Of a DNA stretch of 64,000 nucleotides, positions 33,873-42,067 are shown one piece after another. Both the position numbers and the translations under genes were made by a program. The notes under the pieces were generated by a model, which ran no database searches, had not been told where the DNA came from, and was given only the letters and a program-made list of their open reading frames with translations. The DNA comes from Carnobacterium pleistocenium FTR1 (lineage in GTDB: Bacteria; Bacillota; Bacilli; Lactobacillales; Carnobacteriaceae), in the NCBI RefSeq assembly GCF_000744285.1, contig NZ_JQLQ01000002.1, positions 1,116,001-1,180,000 of the forward strand, given 5' to 3'. Each line of letters starts with the position of its first letter. Positions within the stretch are counted from its first letter, which is position 1.

Positions 33873-33891
33873 CCCTTTATAAAATGAAGTT

Positions 33892-33924
33892 AAGCCGTCG
33901 GAAGAAAGATTCCGGCTTTTTTTA
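33892..33924 (+). terminator. Terminator after the AbiEi-like gene
   Basis: AAGCCGTCGGAA/TTCCGGCTT hairpin (two-base bulge) followed by seven T residues. Confidence 0.85.
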
Positions 33925-33932
33925 TCGCCCAA

Positions 33933-33971
33933 CATATGATATAATATTCATATGAATACATTTACATATGA
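33933..33971 (+). promoter_or_regulatory. ArsR-operon promoter with three phased CATATGA boxes
   Basis: CATATGA occurs at 33933, 33949 and 33965, each 16 bases apart; the middle one is part of the perfect palindrome TTCATATGAA (33947-33956). A TATAAT -10 box (33940-33945) sits between boxes 1 and 2, so binding would block transcription. Likely the operator of the ArsR-family regulator encoded next. Confidence 0.6.
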
Positions 33972-33987
33972 AAGGAGCATGCAGTCT

Positions 33988-34314
33988 ATGTTTAGTAAAG
34001 AAGAAGAGTTGTTGCTAGATGGTGAAACAGTTTCGAAAGTTAGTAAAACATTCAAAGTGTTAAGCGATCCAACGCGCCTTTCAATCCTATATTTGTTGGA
34101 AAATAAAGAAATAAATGTAGGGACGTTAGCCTCAATTTTAGCTATCGAGCAATCAGCTGTTTCGCATCAATTAAAACTTTTGAAGTCGGCTCGTTTGGTG
34201 AAATCCAGAAGAGTAGGAAAAACGATAGCCTATAGCCAAACAGATGATCATGTTTACAGCGTTCTAAAGCAAGTAATTTTGCACTCACGGGAAAAAATTG
34301 ATAGTCATTTATAA
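33988..34314 (+). CDS. ArsR-family metal-responsive repressor
   Basis: About 108 residues with a winged helix: FKVLSDPTRLSILYLLENKE, then VGTLASILAIEQSAVSHQLKLLKSARLVKSR (recognition helix around QSAVSHQLKLL). The C-terminal segment VYSVLKQVILHSREKIDSH has His and Asp residues placed as in CzrA/SmtB-type alpha-5 zinc sites. It probably represses itself and the transporter and is released by Zn or Co. ATG 33988 is chosen: AAAGGAG (33971-33977) is ten bases upstream, while ATG 33952 sits at the predicted transcript start. It lies 15 bases before the transporter gene. Confidence 0.85.
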   Translation: MFSKEEELLLDGETVSKVSKTFKVLSDPTRLSILYLLENKEINVGTLASILAIEQSAVSHQLKLLKSARLVKSRRVGKTIAYSQTDDHVYSVLKQVILHSREKIDSHL

Positions 34315-34329
34315 TGAGGAGGAATAAAG

Positions 34330-35487
34330 ATGAACCAGTATACTGTTCGGGGTTTACACTGCGCCAATTGTGCTAAAAATATGGAAGCACGATTACAGCA
34401 ATTGAAAAATGGGGAAACGATCCGTTTAAATTATTCCACGAGTCACTTATATCTTCCTGAAGAAATAGATATGCAAGCTGTAAAAAGAATTTTATTATCT
34501 GATGAGGTACAAATTGTAGAAGTAACTCAAAATGATGGAGAATCAGTTTTTAAATCGGAACACGCCCATGATCATCTAGAGAAGGGAATCACCAAAAAGA
34601 AGCACCATCATGCTCAGGAGCATGATTTTACAGGCAGCAGTAAGGCCGTTAAAAATATAAAAATTGTCTTTATACTAAATCTGACATTTTCGATAGCTGA
34701 ATTTATTCTGGGTGCTTTATTTAATAGTGCAGCTATCCTATCTGATGCAGTACATGATTTAGGGGATTCTTTATCAATCGGATTAGCCTTATTTTTCCAA
34801 AAAATCTCTACGAAAGAAGCGAATGAACGATATAGTTTTGGACATAGACGTTTTTCACTTTTGGGTGCATTGATCACTTCTGTTATCTTAATAGCAGGGT
34901 CTATATTAGTTATAATGAATAGTATCCCGTTGTTAGTTGATCCGCAACCGGTAAATGCAAATGGGATGTTTTGGCTTTCAATTGTGGCAATTGGGATCAA
35001 TGGTTACGCTGCCTGGTTGATCAGTAGAGGTACATCAAAAAATGAAAAAGTACTCAATTTGCATATGTTGGAAGATGTTTTAGGTTGGATAGGTATTTTA
35101 ATTGTCAGTATTGTATTGAATTTTACTGATTGGTTTATCTTGGATCCTATTTTATCACTAGTGATTGCTAGTTATATTTTATCAAAAGCTATTCCAGGTC
35201 TTCTAGAAAATGCAGCAATTTTTCTTGAAGCTGTGCCAAAAGGGGTGGACATCAAAGCACTAGAAAACAATGTGAAGCTCATTGATTCCGTGCACGCTGT
35301 TTCGCATTTTCACATGTGGTCAATTGATGGCGAAGAAAATGCTGTTGCTATAACTATCTATGTCAACACGGAAGATACTAAACAACAGGAGCAAGTTAAA
35401 GAAGAAATTCGTTATTTGATCAAAGATGCAAATGTGACTCACTCTACTATTGAAATCGTAGTTGATAAAGAATTTTTTATTCAATAA
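34330..35487 (+). CDS. Cation diffusion facilitator with N-terminal HMA-like domain
   Basis: A 385-residue metal exporter. Residues 1-65 resemble a heavy-metal-associated domain with Cys11-x2-Cys14 (GLHCANCAKNME). A His-rich linker follows (HAHDHLEKG, KKKHHHAQEHD), then six membrane helices of the CDF family with site-A residues in LSDAVHDLGDS and the TM5 residues in LHMLEDVLGW, and a C-terminal cytosolic domain (VSHFHMWSIDGEENAV). It should export Zn2+ or a related divalent cation by proton antiport. The HMA-CDF fusion is uncommon. Regulation is by the cotranscribed ArsR-type repressor. Confidence 0.88.
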   Translation: MNQYTVRGLHCANCAKNMEARLQQLKNGETIRLNYSTSHLYLPEEIDMQAVKRILLSDEVQIVEVTQNDGESVFKSEHAHDHLEKGITKKKHHHAQEHDFTGSSKAVKNIKIVFILNLTFSIAEFILGALFNSAAILSDAVHDLGDSLSIGLALFFQKISTKEANERYSFGHRRFSLLGALITSVILIAGSILVIMNSIPLLVDPQPVNANGMFWLSIVAIGINGYAAWLISRGTSKNEKVLNLHMLEDVLGWIGILIVSIVLNFTDWFILDPILSLVIASYILSKAIPGLLENAAIFLEAVPKGVDIKALENNVKLIDSVHAVSHFHMWSIDGEENAVAITIYVNTEDTKQQEQVKEEIRYLIKDANVTHSTIEIVVDKEFFIQ

Positions 35488-35501
35488 AAAAGGTAAGCTT
35501 A

Positions 35502-35550
35502 TTTCATAGCACAAGCAAAGGCTTCTTCTTTGCTTGTGCTATGAAATTTT
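35502..35550 (+). terminator. Terminator after the metal-export operon
   Basis: A perfect 19-bp stem (TTTCATAGCACAAGCAAAG and complement) with a 7-base loop, followed by TTTT. Unusually long and perfect for a terminator. Confidence 0.85.
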
Positions 35551-35661
35551 GCTATCATGAAGATAAGTGGATAAGGTATTAAAAAACTTATTTGAACAAG
35601 AATAGCGTAGTGAAAATTCAAAAATTTTAACACTATTAATATGAAATGGAGTGTGAATTTA

Positions 35662-36537
35662 ATGGATAGAAAAGTAGAAGGAACCTATACGTCAAAAGAA
35701 GAAACGGTAAGTGCAGTAGAACGATTGATCAACGAAGGATATGTAGCTGATGAAATCATTATCGTAACCGATGAAAAGAATGAGAGTGAATTAGAAGACT
35801 TAACAATAGTTGAAGTGGATGCAGTAGACCCTTCTGAAGGTCTGTCCTTATGGGAAAAACTGAAGCAGACTTTTAGTTTTGGTCGATACAATTCCGATGA
35901 ACTATCTAACCCGTTAGAAGAGTATGGTGTTGAAGAAGACCCAGGGAAACATTATGCAGAAGCCTTAGAAAATGGCGAAATCGTCATCCTCGTTAATAGT
36001 GCAGGTCCGTCCAACAATCAACGGTTATCTAGTGTGACTGAAGAGGTATTAAATGGAACGGAAGATGGCAACAGCGAGGATGTAGCAATCATCGCAGCAA
36101 AAGAACCTGCAAAAGTTCCTACTAAAGAAAAAATGGAACCAGCTCCTGGTGAGGAAGAACAATTTGATCCCACTAAAGCTCAATCTGCTAGTGAAGATAT
36201 TGAAGGGGCCTCTATTACGGCTCCCGACAGACAATCTTCATCTGTAAATAAAGAACTAAAAGATTCTTCTCTTGAAAATGACCCTGAATTAACAGGTGAT
36301 GAAGCGACTGTAGTAGCTGAAAATGAAGGACATGTTTACCCGGATAATGTCAGTAAAGGAGTAGTAGATGGCGGAAATTCTGCTACTGGAACTGCTCATG
36401 TAAATGGAACTGGGAAAACAGAAGAAGTAAGGCCAGAGCAAAATTCAGAACAACCAGAAAGTGACGCCTACTATAGCGATCAATTTGAAGAAGCTGGCGG
36501 GAAATCGATTAAACAAGATGAAGAAGAAACTAAATAA
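35662..36537 (+). CDS. GSP17M/YflT-like general stress protein 1, with acidic tail
   Basis: About 291 residues. Residues 1-115 form the YflT/GSP17M-type stress domain (VEGTYTSKEETVSAVERLIN, EIIIVTDEKNES, HYAEALENGEIVILV). The rest is a low-complexity, acidic, Gly/Glu/Ser/Thr-rich tail ending EEETK, probably disordered. No signal peptide. ATG 35662 lies ten bases after GGAG; an ATG at 35641 has no site. Family members are stress induced in Bacillus; biochemical role unknown. A paralogue is at 37764, and an SDR gene lies between them. Confidence 0.75.
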   Translation: MDRKVEGTYTSKEETVSAVERLINEGYVADEIIIVTDEKNESELEDLTIVEVDAVDPSEGLSLWEKLKQTFSFGRYNSDELSNPLEEYGVEEDPGKHYAEALENGEIVILVNSAGPSNNQRLSSVTEEVLNGTEDGNSEDVAIIAAKEPAKVPTKEKMEPAPGEEEQFDPTKAQSASEDIEGASITAPDRQSSSVNKELKDSSLENDPELTGDEATVVAENEGHVYPDNVSKGVVDGGNSATGTAHVNGTGKTEEVRPEQNSEQPESDAYYSDQFEEAGGKSIKQDEEETK

Positions 36538-36549
36538 TTACAAAAGTAA

Positions 36550-36585
36550 AAAGAGGTTGAGTTATTTTTCTCAACCTCTTTTTTT
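36550..36585 (+). terminator. Terminator after stress protein 1
   Basis: AAGAGGTTGAG/CTCAACCTCTT stem with a 9-base loop followed by a T run. Confidence 0.88.
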
Positions 36586-36696
36586 GCGTTAGTGCACTAT
36601 CGGATAACTTATTTTCTTTAGGTAAGGCACTTTATTTGTATTCAGTTTCTTGAGTTGCTATGCTAGTCGTGAAAATAAATCAAGGAGGGAAAAGCT

Positions 36697-37566
36697 ATGA
36701 CAATGAACGAAAAAGCTATCCAAAAACCTAAAGACGATTATTTAATAGATGATGAAAGTAAAAATATTGATCCTGAACCGCAAACAGAAGATCCTAATTA
36801 TAAAGCAGCCGGAAAATTGAAAGGAAAAACAGCTATCATTACTGGCGGAGATAGTGGTATTGGTCAAGCTGTAGCAATTGCTTTTGCCAAAGAAGGCGCA
36901 GATGTTGCAATAGGTTATTTGGAATCAGAAGAAGACGCAACTTATACAAAAAATCGCATTGAAAAAATTGGACAAAAAGCTTTAGTATTTAAAGGCGATG
37001 TAGGCCAAGAGTCTTATGCTGAGAAAGTTGTAGCCACAGTAATTGAAAAATGGGGTCATTTAGATATCTTGGTCAATAATGCTGGTGAGCAGCATGTCCA
37101 AGAAAAAATTGGCGATATTACAGCAGATCAATTAGAACGAACATTCAGAACCAATATTTTCAGTCAATTTTATTTTGTGAAAGCAGCAATGCCCCATTTG
37201 CCGCAAGGAGCATCCATAATTAACACGACTTCAATCACCGCATATCGTGGAAGTGCCCATCTGCTAGATTATTCAGCTACTAAAGGTGCAATTACTTCAT
37301 TTACTAGATCACTTTCGCAAAATAGTGAAGTGATTGAGAAAAAAATTCGCGTTAATGGTGTTGCACCAGGTCCAATATGGACTCCTCTTATTCCTGCTAC
37401 CTTTACTGAAGAGCAATTGAAAAGCTGGGGTAAAGGTGGAGCAATCGAGCGTGCTGGACAAGCTTTTGAATTAGCACCAACTTATGTCTATTTAGCTAGT
37501 ACAGATTCTAGCTATGTTACTGGTCAAGTGCTACATGTTAATGGCGGAGTAGTTATCAATGGCTAA
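36697..37566 (+). CDS. SDR family oxidoreductase (YhdF/YghA-like)
   Basis: A 289-residue short-chain dehydrogenase with a roughly 45-residue hydrophilic N-terminal extension. Cofactor motif TGGDSGIGQAVA, the structural NNAGEQ, catalytic Ser-Tyr-Lys (TTSITAYRGS; DYSATKGAI) and the C-terminal GQVLHVNGG are visible. Members of this subgroup (B. subtilis YhdF, E. coli YghA) are stress-linked reductases with poorly known substrates. It starts after CAAGGAGGG. Position between two GSP17M-like stress genes suggests shared stress induction. Confidence 0.85.
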   Translation: MTMNEKAIQKPKDDYLIDDESKNIDPEPQTEDPNYKAAGKLKGKTAIITGGDSGIGQAVAIAFAKEGADVAIGYLESEEDATYTKNRIEKIGQKALVFKGDVGQESYAEKVVATVIEKWGHLDILVNNAGEQHVQEKIGDITADQLERTFRTNIFSQFYFVKAAMPHLPQGASIINTTSITAYRGSAHLLDYSATKGAITSFTRSLSQNSEVIEKKIRVNGVAPGPIWTPLIPATFTEEQLKSWGKGGAIERAGQAFELAPTYVYLASTDSSYVTGQVLHVNGGVVING

Positions 37567-37763
37567 AAAACAGTTCTAAACTAGTATTAATTTGCAACTA
37601 AATGCACTTTAAAACCTAAGTTAAGTCGTTTATTTTGAAAACTCTTTTTTCATTTGTTACAGTTTATATACAGCAATAAAGTTAGCCTTTTTTACTCTTT
37701 ATTTAACTATTCATGGAGGAAATGGCTAAGGAAAAAGATGCTAATAAAAGGAGAGTGTTAGGT

Positions 37764-38687
37764 ATGAGTAAAGTCGTTATCGGATCATTTTCAACTATAC
37801 AAGAAACAACATCTTGTGTAGAGCAATTGATTGCAGAGAATCATCCTACTAGCAGTATAAAAATTGTTACGACCAATCAAGATCCTTCAGTAATCCACGA
37901 ACAGACTGGTGTAGAAGTCGCTAAAGTTTCTAAAGAACAAGAGGATGAAAAAGCAAATTGGAAAAAATTCAAAGAATTATTTGTTGATACAGATAACAAT
38001 TTAGCATTAGAAAATCATGGTATCGATCATTCCAGTGCTGCACAATACAATGAGTCATTGAAAAATGGAGCATACATTGTTCTTGCTGATGAAACTAATG
38101 AAGCCAATGAAACCAACAATCATTCAACTGCACCTGAAGGAGTTGTGGGTCAAGCTGGACAAGGTGTCCGTGAAATAAGAAATGCTTCTGAACCGACAGA
38201 CAGTGAGACCTTTGCGAATGATGGTAGTGACCAATTAAACAATGCAGAAGTGCCAGTAGAAACTTATTTTTCTGAGCAAGAAAACTCAAATGAGAGTCTT
38301 AACGTTAAATCTGATCTAACGGATACGACTGTTCCTGAAACAATTGAGGAGGATAACGCCATGGAAGAATCTATTAGAGATGGAGAAAAGCCTAGATTGC
38401 AAGACAATCAAGATGACAACTCATCAAGTGGCCCGTTCAGCAAAGAACAAGATCGAAGAGATGACACTAGAGACGTGGTTAGTCCTCCAATCGATCCATT
38501 AAAACATCAAGAGTACAACCCTAATGACAATCCATTACAAGGTACACCTCCTAGCGGACCAGTATCAAATAATGAACCAAGTGGCCCTAGTTCACCTAAC
38601 CAGGAAGAACTAGATTTACCAAATTTTGATGGCAGTACACTGTCAGGTCAACCAAGAAATGATCCAAAAAGAGACTTCCCGAATTAA
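37764..38687 (+). CDS. GSP17M/YflT-like general stress protein 2, with disordered tail
   Basis: About 307 residues. The N-terminal 110 residues are the YflT-like domain (VVIGSFSTIQETTSCVEQLI, SIKIVTTNQD, AAQYNESLKNGAYIVLAD), paralogous to stress protein 1. The remaining 190 residues are Asn/Asp/Glu/Ser/Pro-rich, ending with proline-rich stretches (GTPPSGPVSNNEPSGPSSP), so probably disordered. ATG 37764 follows AAAGGAGAG with eight bases; an ATG at 37713 has only a weak context. Function beyond a likely stress role is unknown. Confidence 0.72.
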   Translation: MSKVVIGSFSTIQETTSCVEQLIAENHPTSSIKIVTTNQDPSVIHEQTGVEVAKVSKEQEDEKANWKKFKELFVDTDNNLALENHGIDHSSAAQYNESLKNGAYIVLADETNEANETNNHSTAPEGVVGQAGQGVREIRNASEPTDSETFANDGSDQLNNAEVPVETYFSEQENSNESLNVKSDLTDTTVPETIEEDNAMEESIRDGEKPRLQDNQDDNSSSGPFSKEQDRRDDTRDVVSPPIDPLKHQEYNPNDNPLQGTPPSGPVSNNEPSGPSSPNQEELDLPNFDGSTLSGQPRNDPKRDFPN

Positions 38688-38699
38688 TAAAGAACTGTA

Positions 38700-38737
38700 A
38701 AAAGCGACACAGACTTAGGTCTATGTCGCTTTTTTTA
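38700..38737 (+). terminator. Terminator after stress protein 2
   Basis: AAAGCGACACAGAC pairs with GTCTATGTCGCTTT (one mismatch) around TTAG, followed by T residues. Confidence 0.88.
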
Positions 38738-38784
38738 GATTTCGCTAAATTCTATTTCCTGAACATATGTTTGTCTCTGGTTTA

Positions 38785-38793
38785 TGTTATAAT
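38785..38793 (+). promoter_or_regulatory. Extended -10 promoter of recX-mutY
   Basis: TGTTATAAT, an extended -10 box 28 bases before the recX start; no good -35 at standard spacing. Confidence 0.5.
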
Positions 38794-38821
38794 AGTGGAA
38801 CTGAAGTAGGAGTGTGAGGCT

Positions 38822-39673
38822 ATGATATATGAACCAAATAGTAAAAAAAACTCTTCAACATCAGCGTTGCCTAAAATCACAAAAATTGAAGCGCAAAAAA
38901 GAAAAGGACGCTACAATATTTATTTAGATGAAGAGTATGCTTTTCCTGTTGATGAAACTATTTTAATTAAACATATTTTGCATAAAGGAATGGAAATTTC
39001 AAACACCTATCGCCAAGAATTAGAAATTGAAGATGGGTACCGTAAAGCTTATGTAAGATCACTCGTTTATTTAAATTATTCGATGCGCTCAATAAAAGAA
39101 ATCAAAGATGATTTGGTCGCCCATGAATTTACTCGTGAGACAGCTGATCAAGTTGTTGAACAATTAAAAGAACAAGGCTATTTAAATGATTTGATGTACG
39201 CTGAAAGTTATACAAGAACCGCTGCAAATGTTAGCGGAAAGGGGCCTTACGTGATAAAAAGAGAATTGAAAAAACGTGGAGTTAATGAAGAAATAATTGA
39301 AGAAGCCATGGAGCAATACCCATTTGATCAAATGGTTGAAAATGGTGTGGCGCTAGCTGAAAAAGTGATGCGACGTTCTACACGACAATCATCTAGAGAA
39401 ACGAGCAATAAAATCCGCCAAAATTTGATGCAAAAGGGCTTTCAATCTGATGTAATCACTCAAGTACTTGAACAAATCACCACAGAAAAAGAAGACGATG
39501 ATGAATACAGTGCACTAAAAGTGCAAGGCGATAAAATTTGGCGTAAGCAATCCAAATTAAAAGGCGCTAAAAAGATTCAAAAGGTTAAAAGTGGGCTATT
39601 CCAAAAAGGTTTTGCGGGTGAGTTGATCACGCAATTCATTAATGAAAAAGAAATGGAAGACGAAGAAGAATGA
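38822..39673 (+). CDS. recX: Regulatory protein RecX
   Basis: A 283-residue modulator of RecA filaments. It has the family's tandem three-helix repeats: YRKAYVRSLVYLNYSMRSIK, EIKDDLVAHEFTRETADQVV, VIKRELKKRGVNEEIIEEAM and a C-terminal repeat ending KKIQKVKSGLFQKGFAGELI. The N-terminal KITKIEAQKRKGRYNIYLDE segment is typical of Firmicutes RecX, which is longer than the E. coli protein. It overlaps mutY by four bases (ATGA), so the pair is translationally coupled. Confidence 0.92.
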   Translation: MIYEPNSKKNSSTSALPKITKIEAQKRKGRYNIYLDEEYAFPVDETILIKHILHKGMEISNTYRQELEIEDGYRKAYVRSLVYLNYSMRSIKEIKDDLVAHEFTRETADQVVEQLKEQGYLNDLMYAESYTRTAANVSGKGPYVIKRELKKRGVNEEIIEEAMEQYPFDQMVENGVALAEKVMRRSTRQSSRETSNKIRQNLMQKGFQSDVITQVLEQITTEKEDDDEYSALKVQGDKIWRKQSKLKGAKKIQKVKSGLFQKGFAGELITQFINEKEMEDEEE

Positions 39674-40878
39674 CACAGATAGAATCAAATTTAGACGAAC
39701 AAAAGCAGCCGTTGGTTTTTAGTATACCTATGTGGCCCCAAGAAAAAATTGAACGATTTAGAGAAACACTTTTAAGCTGGTATGATCTAGAAAAACGAGA
39801 ATTGCCTTGGCGAAAAAATAATGATCCGTATCGTATTTGGGTATCTGAGATTATGTTGCAACAAACAAGGGTAGACACGGTCATTCCATTTTACTTGAAT
39901 TTCATGAGAAGTTTTCCAACAATCGAAGCTTTGGCACAGGCAAATGAAGATTTATTGCTAAAGGCTTGGGAGGGTTTAGGGTATTATTCGCGCGTGCGCA
40001 ATATGCAAACGGCAGCGCAGCAAATCATGGAGAATTATGATGGGAAAATGCCAACTGATCCTAAAGAAATCAGCAAATTAAAAGGCATCGGTCCTTATAC
40101 AACCGGAGCAATCGCTAGTATGGCGTTTGGTCTGCCAGAACCAGCTGTTGATGGAAATGTGATGCGAGTCTTAAGCCGTTTATTTGAAATTGATGCCGAT
40201 ATTGCAAAACCCGGAAATCGTAAGATTTTTGAGGGTATCATGAGAGAACTGATCGATCCATATAAACCAGGAGATTTTAACCAAGCTTTTATGGATTTAG
40301 GCTCAAGCCTCTGTACGCCTAAAAATTACCATCCAGAGTTAAGCCCTATTAAAGAATTTAATCAATCGTATCAAAATGGCACCTGGGAGAAATATCCGGT
40401 AAAAAGTAAAAAGAAGAAGGCTAAACCGGTTTATTATGTTGGTACTATTATCAAAAATGCTAATGGCGCTTTCTTGCTAGAAAAGCGTCCAACTAATGGT
40501 TTACTTGCTAATATGTGGACTTTTCCGTTGATTGAAAAAGAATTAGTGATTCAAGAAAAAGATAGTGCAAAAGAGGCCTTGATTCAGTCAGAGGATGAAG
40601 ACCACGATGAGAAAGTTCTGACGAGAGTTATGGATGAACTTGAAAATAAGTATGGGATCAAACCTACTCTAATGGAAGCCCCATTTGATGAGGTCCAACA
40701 TATTTTTAGTCATTTGAAATGGTATGTCGCTGTCTATTATGGCCAAATGGGATTAGAAGAACCAATAGCTATTCCTGAAAACTGTTACTGGGTACAACCA
40801 TCAGACTTTGATCAATATGTATTTCCTGGTCCTCAAACTAAAATGTGGCAAAGTTATTTATCTAAATTTAAAAAATAG
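39670..40878 (+). CDS. mutY: A/G-specific adenine glycosylase MutY, lacking the 4Fe-4S ligands
   Basis: A 402-residue DNA repair enzyme that removes adenine opposite 8-oxoguanine. The HhH-GPD core contains the catalytic Glu in SEIMLQQTRVDTV, the LKGIGPYTTGAIAS hairpin and the catalytic Asp in PAVDGNVMRVLSR. The C-terminal NUDIX-like domain (GTIIKNANGAFLLEKRP to HIFSHLKWYV) recognises oxoguanine. In the place of the usual C-x6-C-x2-C-x5-C cluster only the first Cys remains (LCTPKNYHPELSPIKEFN), so this MutY has no iron-sulphur cluster; clusterless MutY is known in lactic acid bacteria. A strong terminator follows. Confidence 0.93.
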   Translation: MTQIESNLDEQKQPLVFSIPMWPQEKIERFRETLLSWYDLEKRELPWRKNNDPYRIWVSEIMLQQTRVDTVIPFYLNFMRSFPTIEALAQANEDLLLKAWEGLGYYSRVRNMQTAAQQIMENYDGKMPTDPKEISKLKGIGPYTTGAIASMAFGLPEPAVDGNVMRVLSRLFEIDADIAKPGNRKIFEGIMRELIDPYKPGDFNQAFMDLGSSLCTPKNYHPELSPIKEFNQSYQNGTWEKYPVKSKKKKAKPVYYVGTIIKNANGAFLLEKRPTNGLLANMWTFPLIEKELVIQEKDSAKEALIQSEDEDHDEKVLTRVMDELENKYGIKPTLMEAPFDEVQHIFSHLKWYVAVYYGQMGLEEPIAIPENCYWVQPSDFDQYVFPGPQTKMWQSYLSKFKK

Positions 40879-40904
40879 CCAAATGGCTAAGCAAAGTAAA
40901 AGTA

Positions 40905-40948
40905 AAAGCTCTTTTTTCAGATTCTACTGAAAAAAGAGCTTTTTTTTA
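40905..40948. terminator. Terminator after mutY
   Basis: Perfect 16-bp stem AAAGCTCTTTTTTCAG/CTGAAAAAAGAGCTTT with a 6-base loop, followed by T residues. Confidence 0.9.
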
Positions 40949-41008
40949 TTAATTTTGATTCGTCAAATCAATTCGGGTAAATTGCGTAGTTAATAAAAAG
41001 CATGTATT

Positions 41009-41125
41009 TCAAGAAATTTTTGAATAAGCGGGTTTGCTTGTGCAAATTAAAGATAGTACATGAAGTATGGAAATCATAATCTTCCAGAAATTTAAAATAA
41101 TCAATTCGCCTAACTTATCAGTACT
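41009..41125. repeat. Dispersed hairpin repeat, degenerate copy R4
   Basis: Contains CGGGTTTGCTTGTG (41029-41042) preceded by AAATTTTTGAATAAG and, on the right, CTTCCAGAAATTT, matching the arms of copies R2 and R3. The closing ACAAGCAACCC arm is lost. It lies downstream of the mutY terminator; the rest of the 450-base gap up to 41328 is AT-rich without a gene. Confidence 0.45.
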
Positions 41126-41230
41126 GGGTAGTATAGATAAGATAAATCAAAATATAGATTGAAAAAATAGTTTTTTTAACTTGTTTTTTTTATTATTTAT
41201 TTGGTTTTATACTCTAAAGATTAAGAGTTG

Positions 41231-41239
41231 TGATATAAT
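41231..41239 (+). promoter_or_regulatory. Extended -10 promoter of the DUF402 gene
   Basis: TGATATAAT (TGn plus TATAAT), about 90 bases before the start codon. A small GAGTG-TTCATT-CACTC hairpin lies in the leader. Confidence 0.5.
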
Positions 41240-41328
41240 AAATACGAGTCGAGTGTTCATTCACTCTCTGGTTTATTATTTGCTGATTTCTTGCAATTTC
41301 TATGCGAGAAAAGAAAGTTGGGTTAGAG

Positions 41329-41862
41329 ATGCATATTCCAAAAGAAGGAGAATACATCACGATCCAAAGCTATAAACATGATGGCAGCTTGCATCGTACT
41401 TGGAGAGATACAATGGTACTTAAGACAAGTGATCAATCGTTAATAGGAGTAAATGATCATACTCTTGTAACGGAATCGGATGGTCGAAGATGGCTAACTC
41501 GAGAACCAGCGATCGTTTACTTTCATAAGCATTATTGGTTCAATATCATTGCAATGATAAGAGATAATGGTGTTTCTTACTATTGTAATCTCGCTTCACC
41601 TTTTGCACTAGATGAAGAAGGTTTGAAGTATATAGATTACGACCTAGATATCAAAGTCTTTCCAGATGGCGAAAAGCGTTTATTGGATGTAGATGAGTAT
41701 GAAGATCATAGCAAAAAGTGGAATTATCCTGATGATATTGACCATATTTTAAAAGAAAATGTGAAAATTCTAGTGGATTGGATCAATGAAGAAAAAGGTC
41801 CCTTTTCACAAGATTATGTTGACTTATGGTATAAACGCTATCAACAGTTATCACATAAGTAA
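41329..41862 (+). CDS. DUF402 family nucleoside di/triphosphatase-like protein (YgaC homologue)
   Basis: About 177 residues. The start [20 protein letters not shown], the [20 protein letters not shown] segment with acidic metal-binding residues, and the C-terminal [14 protein letters not shown] match the UPF0374/DUF402 family, of which a staphylococcal member is a nucleoside di/triphosphate phosphatase. ATG 41329 is the conserved family start; an ATG at 41302 adds nine residues. In B. subtilis the homologue ygaC lies near mutY, gsaB and perR, and the same set is clustered here. Confidence 0.85.
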   Translation: MHIPKEGEYITIQSYKHDGSLHRTWRDTMVLKTSDQSLIGVNDHTLVTESDGRRWLTREPAIVYFHKHYWFNIIAMIRDNGVSYYCNLASPFALDEEGLKYIDYDLDIKVFPDGEKRLLDVDEYEDHSKKWNYPDDIDHILKENVKILVDWINEEKGPFSQDYVDLWYKRYQQLSHK

Positions 41863-41911
41863 TGAGCTTCTGCTGGATAGGATGAAAGTCAGTTCTCCAG
41901 GATAGATATAA

Positions 41912-41955
41912 CAATAGTAAAGAGGTTCCAAAATATTGGGACCTCTTTACTATTG
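41912..41955. terminator. Terminator after the DUF402 gene
   Basis: Perfect 15-bp stem CAATAGTAAAGAGGT/ACCTCTTTACTATTG plus inner pairs; the T-rich part is inside the stem, so it could work in both directions but with moderate strength. Confidence 0.65.
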
Positions 41956-42067
41956 TCATGAAAAAAACTGGTGAGTTTTAGCGAATGTATGGTAAAATAA
42001 TTAAGGATTGAATAACAAACGAAATCATTTGAGTGAAAAATGATTATTAGTCTGAGGAGTGAGAAAG

